A stretch of 64,000 bases of DNA from DTU098 sp964498525 (lineage in GTDB: Bacteria; Bacillota; Desulfotomaculia; Desulfotomaculales; Pelotomaculaceae): contig CAZCGU010000009.1 of the NCBI GenBank assembly GCA_964498525.1, positions 1-64,000 of the forward strand. The letters are read 5' to 3'. The position numbers and the translations under genes were made by a program. The notes below the pieces were generated by a model that worked only from the letters and a program-made list of their open reading frames with translations, made no database searches and was not told the origin of the DNA. This document shows, piece by piece, positions 61,400 to 64,000 of this stretch; positions within the stretch are counted from its first letter, which is position 1; each line of letters starts with the position of its first letter.

Positions 61400-62206
61400 A
61401 TGACTGACCGGGCGGCAAAGTTAAACACTCTAAAAAAAATCATCAACGGCTATGGGAGCGCTCTGGTTGCCTTTTCGGGAGGAGTTGACAGTACCCTCCT
61501 GCTCAAAATTGCCCGGGATGTTCTGGGTGACAGGGTCCTGGCCGCCACTGCCGTTTCAGAAATTCTGCCCCCCGGTGAAGGTGAGGGCGCCGGCGCCATG
61601 GCCAGGCTGCTTGGCTGCAGACATCTTGTTTTTGAGACTTGCGGACTGCAAAGCCCTGCCTTTGCGGGGAATCCTCCCGATCGCTGTTACCATTGCAAAA
61701 AGGAAATATACGCGGAGCTTCTGGCGATTGCCCGGGAGGAGGGGCTTAATTATGTGGTGGACGGCGCCAATGCCGACGATGCTGCCGACTATCGTCCCGG
61801 CCTGCGGGCAGGTGTGGAGATGGGCATAAAGACACCTTTGCTGGAAGCCGGCTTCACCAAGGAGGACGTACGGGCAATTTCCAGGGAACTTGGCTTGCCC
61901 ACGGCTGACAAACCGGCCAGCCCCTGCCTGGCTTCGCGCTTTCCCTACGGGACGGAAATTACCCGGCAAGGCCTGGGGCAGGTTGCCCGGGCCGAGGAAG
62001 CGTTGCGGGAAATGGGATTTGCGGGGGCCCGGGTAAGGCACCACGGCAACCTGGCCAGGATTGAAGTTGCACCGGACCTCCTCCCGGTGGCGCTGGAAAA
62101 AACCGAATCCCTGGTGCAAAAGTTCAGGGAAATAGGTTATACCTACGTGACACTGGATTTGCAGGGCTACCGCACCGGAAGTATGAACGAAATCCTTGGT
62201 TTGTAA
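61400..62206 (+). CDS. larE: LarE sulfur transferase, three-cysteine type
   Basis: PP-loop enzyme that adenylates the pincer precursor and inserts sulfur to make the thiocarboxylates. The 268-residue protein has SGGVDST (26-32), and cysteines 96 and 99 (RCYHC) plus 176 (SPCLASR). LarE of Lactiplantibacillus has only Cys176 and is consumed by giving its sulfur; three-cysteine relatives hold a [4Fe-4S] cluster and can turn over. This one is the latter type by sequence. GGAAGG precedes the ATG. Confidence 0.92.
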   Translation: MTDRAAKLNTLKKIINGYGSALVAFSGGVDSTLLLKIARDVLGDRVLAATAVSEILPPGEGEGAGAMARLLGCRHLVFETCGLQSPAFAGNPPDRCYHCKKEIYAELLAIAREEGLNYVVDGANADDAADYRPGLRAGVEMGIKTPLLEAGFTKEDVRAISRELGLPTADKPASPCLASRFPYGTEITRQGLGQVARAEEALREMGFAGARVRHHGNLARIEVAPDLLPVALEKTESLVQKFREIGYTYVTLDLQGYRTGSMNEILGL

Positions 62207-62307
62207 TTCCAAACTGCGTGCGGGCGCGGGCTTAATGAACCTGTTTCGCGGTAATCTTGTAATGGGCATTAACTAATCCCCGGGGTTGCAACTTGGTGTT
62301 AGGATCT

Positions 62308-62348
62308 AATACACACCTGTTCTGACATGGAACAAGTGTGTATTTTTT
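62308..62348 (+). terminator. Terminator after larE
   Basis: AATACACAC (62308-62316) with GTGTGTATT (62336-62344) and inner TGTTC/GGAACA pairing, followed by T. Confidence 0.88.
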
Positions 62349-62428
62349 ACACAGCCAGGCTAAAAATGGGGGCATATTTATATCATGCCGGTTGGGCGTA
62401 AAATGTCTTATTTCAGTTTCGAAAATGA

Positions 62429-62444
62429 TGGCACAGGGATTGCA
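62429..62444 (+). promoter_or_regulatory. Sigma-54 promoter before the aldehyde oxidoreductase gene
   Basis: TGGCACAGGGATTGCA is an exact match to TGGCAC-N5-TTGCA with GG-N10-GC spacing. The leader would be about 465 bases. Confidence 0.82.
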
Positions 62445-62637
62445 TATTTACGTTATGTGTCTAAAAGCATATATGTGACAGGTTATTTCTGTGTTATACT
62501 GGGGTTAAAGCAGGGTGAAACGGTATATTTATGTTTTAAATAGGTTGCAAATAAGGACCAATTAAACTGTACGCCGTGAAGATCGCACTTATCAGGCACA
62601 TATTGTTATAATCTTCGTTGGCAATATTTCTTATGCG

Positions 62638-62658
62638 GGCTTGTTTTAAGCCTTTTTT
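62638..62658 (+). terminator. Terminator-like hairpin inside the leader
   Basis: GGCTT (62638-62642) and AAGCC (62648-62652), five-base loop, then six T. It lies between the promoter and the gene, so it could attenuate transcription. Confidence 0.5.
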
Positions 62659-62919
62659 CAAGTTTTCGTTATGCTGTATGTTGCCTAACGAAAAGTTTTC
62701 CCCTGAGGGGGGGTGTTCAGGATAGATTGAAGGGGGGTTTGAGGGTTGCGGGCGGACCGGTTTTTAAATGCCGGTTGCCTGAATAGTGCGTGTCCGTGGC
62801 GTGGCACCACAGTGCCAGTGCCTGGGCGCGGAAAGGTTTGTGATTGCCAGATAGCTTTTTCAACTAGATCCGGCAACCTAGAGAAAAACTAATAATATTC
62901 AGGATTGGAGTGAAGAAAA

Positions 62920-64000
62920 TTGGGTTTAGTCAAAAAATTTGTTAACATCAACGGCGCAAAGACTGTCCTGATAGTTGATCCCGAGGCCAGACTGGTTGAC
63001 GTCCTCCGCGGCCAACTGCACCTCACCGGAACCAAGGTCGCCTGCGGCAAGGCCCAGTGCGGCGCCTGTTCAGTTATTATGAACGGCAAGGTAATCATGT
63101 CCTGCGCCACCAAAATGAAGCGGGTGCCAGATGAGGCCATTATCACCACTATCGAAGGTATCGGTACCCCGGATAACTTGCACGCCCTGCAGCTGGCTTG
63201 GGTTAAATACGGCGCTGCCCAGTGCGGATTCTGTACCTCCGGCTTTATTGTATCGGCCAAGGTCCTCCTGGATGAAAACCTCAACCCCACCCGGGAAGAA
63301 GTGCGCGACTGGTTCCAGAAACATAAAAACGTCTGCCGTTGTAACGGCTACAAGCCTGCTATAGATGCTGTAATGGCCGCGGCGCAATTACTGCGCGGCG
63401 AAATCGGCATAGAAGATTTAAGCTTCAAGATGCCGGCCGACGGCAAAATCTGGGGCACTGACTACCCGCGTCCCTCGGCCATCGGAAAAGTTACCGGCAC
63501 CATTGATTACGGCTCCGATATCGGTTTGAAAATGCCCCCCGGCACCCTGGTTCTGAAGCTGGTCCAGGCCCAGGTTTCCCACGCCAATATCATTTCCATC
63601 GACACCTCGGAAGCGGAAAAAATGCCCGGTGTCTACAAGGTTGTTACCCATAAGGATGTTAAAGGGAACAACCGCATTAACGGCTTGAACTTCCCCAGCA
63701 ACAAGGGCGACAGCTGGGACAGGCCCATCCTCTGCGATGAAAAGGTCTTCCAGTTTGGCGATGCCATCGCTATCGTATGCGCCGACACCGAAGCAAACGC
63801 CGATGCCGCTGTGGAAAAGGTTAAAGTCGAATTGGAAGTGCTGCCGGCTTACATGAGCGCCCCTGCCGCCATGGAACCCGACGCCATTGAGATCCACCCC
63901 GGAACGCCCAACGTCTATTACAAGCAAGAGGTTGCAAAGGGCGATGATACCGGTCCCTTGATGAAAAAAGCGGATTATGTAGTATCCATTGAAGATTATT
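62920..64000 (+). CDS. Molybdenum aldehyde oxidoreductase (xanthine oxidase family), 3' end outside the window
   Basis: Oxidises aldehydes to acids at a molybdenum-cytosine-dinucleotide-type site (Desulfovibrio Mop relatives, about 900 residues). The 360 residues present include the plant-type [2Fe-2S] domain (Cys 42, 47, 50, 62), the second [2Fe-2S] domain (QCGFC near 105-109; CRC near 141-143) and the start of the molybdenum domain (KVTGTIDYGSDI near 189-200; WDRPILCDEKVFQFGD near 267-282). TTG start; the ribosome site is weak (GGAG about ten bases away). The frame is open to the end. With the iron alcohol dehydrogenase it could take an alcohol to the acid. Confidence 0.92.
   Translation, partial: MGLVKKFVNINGAKTVLIVDPEARLVDVLRGQLHLTGTKVACGKAQCGACSVIMNGKVIMSCATKMKRVPDEAIITTIEGIGTPDNLHALQLAWVKYGAAQCGFCTSGFIVSAKVLLDENLNPTREEVRDWFQKHKNVCRCNGYKPAIDAVMAAAQLLRGEIGIEDLSFKMPADGKIWGTDYPRPSAIGKVTGTIDYGSDIGLKMPPGTLVLKLVQAQVSHANIISIDTSEAEKMPGVYKVVTHKDVKGNNRINGLNFPSNKGDSWDRPILCDEKVFQFGDAIAIVCADTEANADAAVEKVKVELEVLPAYMSAPAAMEPDAIEIHPGTPNVYYKQEVAKGDDTGPLMKKADYVVSIEDY

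Larger units (their letters stand above)
62207..62919 (+). other. Terminator, sigma-54 promoter and long leader before the aldehyde oxidoreductase gene
   Basis: No gene over 713 bases. It contains the larE terminator (62308-62348), a perfect sigma-54 promoter (62429-62444), an internal terminator-like hairpin (62638-62658) and the inverted repeat TGGCAC/GTGCCA (62802-62817). Confidence 0.65.

Noticed and set aside
62802..62817. Second sigma-54 promoter (TGGCAC...GTGC)
   Set aside because: GG to GC spacing is nine, not ten, and the TTGC part is missing; it is an inverted repeat.

Overview
The window reads as chromosome of an anaerobic, endospore-forming Gram-positive bacterium of the Clostridia, most likely a Peptococcaceae relative of Pelotomaculum or Desulfotomaculum. 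The support is a SpoVA sporulation operon, strong AGGAGG-type ribosome sites with frequent TTG and GTG starts, consensus sigma-A promoters, moderately high GC, and a formate/molybdenum/selenium/nickel metabolism typical of syntrophs, acetogens and sulfate reducers. The genus is inference only. I see no rRNA, tRNA, intact insertion sequence or CRISPR array.

Layout. 0-1.9 kb: TRAP transporter permeases. 1.9-5.2 kb: an AT-richer, partly decayed stretch with a gene remnant, a HicAB toxin-antitoxin pair, a selenocysteine-containing peroxiredoxin read through an in-frame TGA, and a galT remnant. 5.2-9.0 kb: a spoVA2mob-like operon (two DUF1657 proteins, a DUF421 protein, SpoVAC, SpoVAD, SpoVAE, a spore lipoprotein). 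9.2-12.4 kb: HtpG, a small winged-helix-like protein and carbonic anhydrase. 12.9-21 kb: a HisD-family dehydrogenase, a zinc alcohol dehydrogenase, a complete sugar-type ABC importer and an MFS exporter. 21-37 kb: mostly housekeeping genes (ABC-F protein, threonine synthase, polysaccharide deacetylase, TtcA-like, sirtuin, rhomboid, TsaD, radical SAM/PDZ/DUF512 protein, ACT protein) with several small unknown proteins.

37-48.5 kb is a formate region: a candidate 6S-like RNA before 5-formyl-THF cyclo-ligase, a candidate small RNA and a long structured leader before the formate channel FocA, then an NADH-linked formate dehydrogenase operon (NuoE-like, NuoF-like, a truncated FdhA paralogue and a full FdhA with selenocysteine plus a clear SECIS hairpin), followed by MobB and a small siroheme/Fe-S protein.

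49-64 kb is the most interesting part. A GAF/PAS histidine kinase and an NtrC-type sigma-54 activator sit between an iron alcohol dehydrogenase and a long cluster: two DUF362 ferredoxin-like proteins, an Mrp/NBP35 ATPase, a sugar-nucleotide-type epimerase, two unknown small proteins and LarB, LarC and LarE, which make the nickel-pincer nucleotide cofactor. A molybdenum aldehyde oxidoreductase, cut by the window end, follows. I find GG-N10-GC sigma-54 promoter matches before the alcohol dehydrogenase, the first DUF362 gene and the aldehyde oxidoreductase, so the block looks like one sigma-54 regulon joining alcohol/aldehyde oxidation to nickel-pincer cofactor assembly. LarA, the known user of that cofactor, is absent, and LarC lacks its usual second domain and ends in a 92-residue histidine-rich tail.
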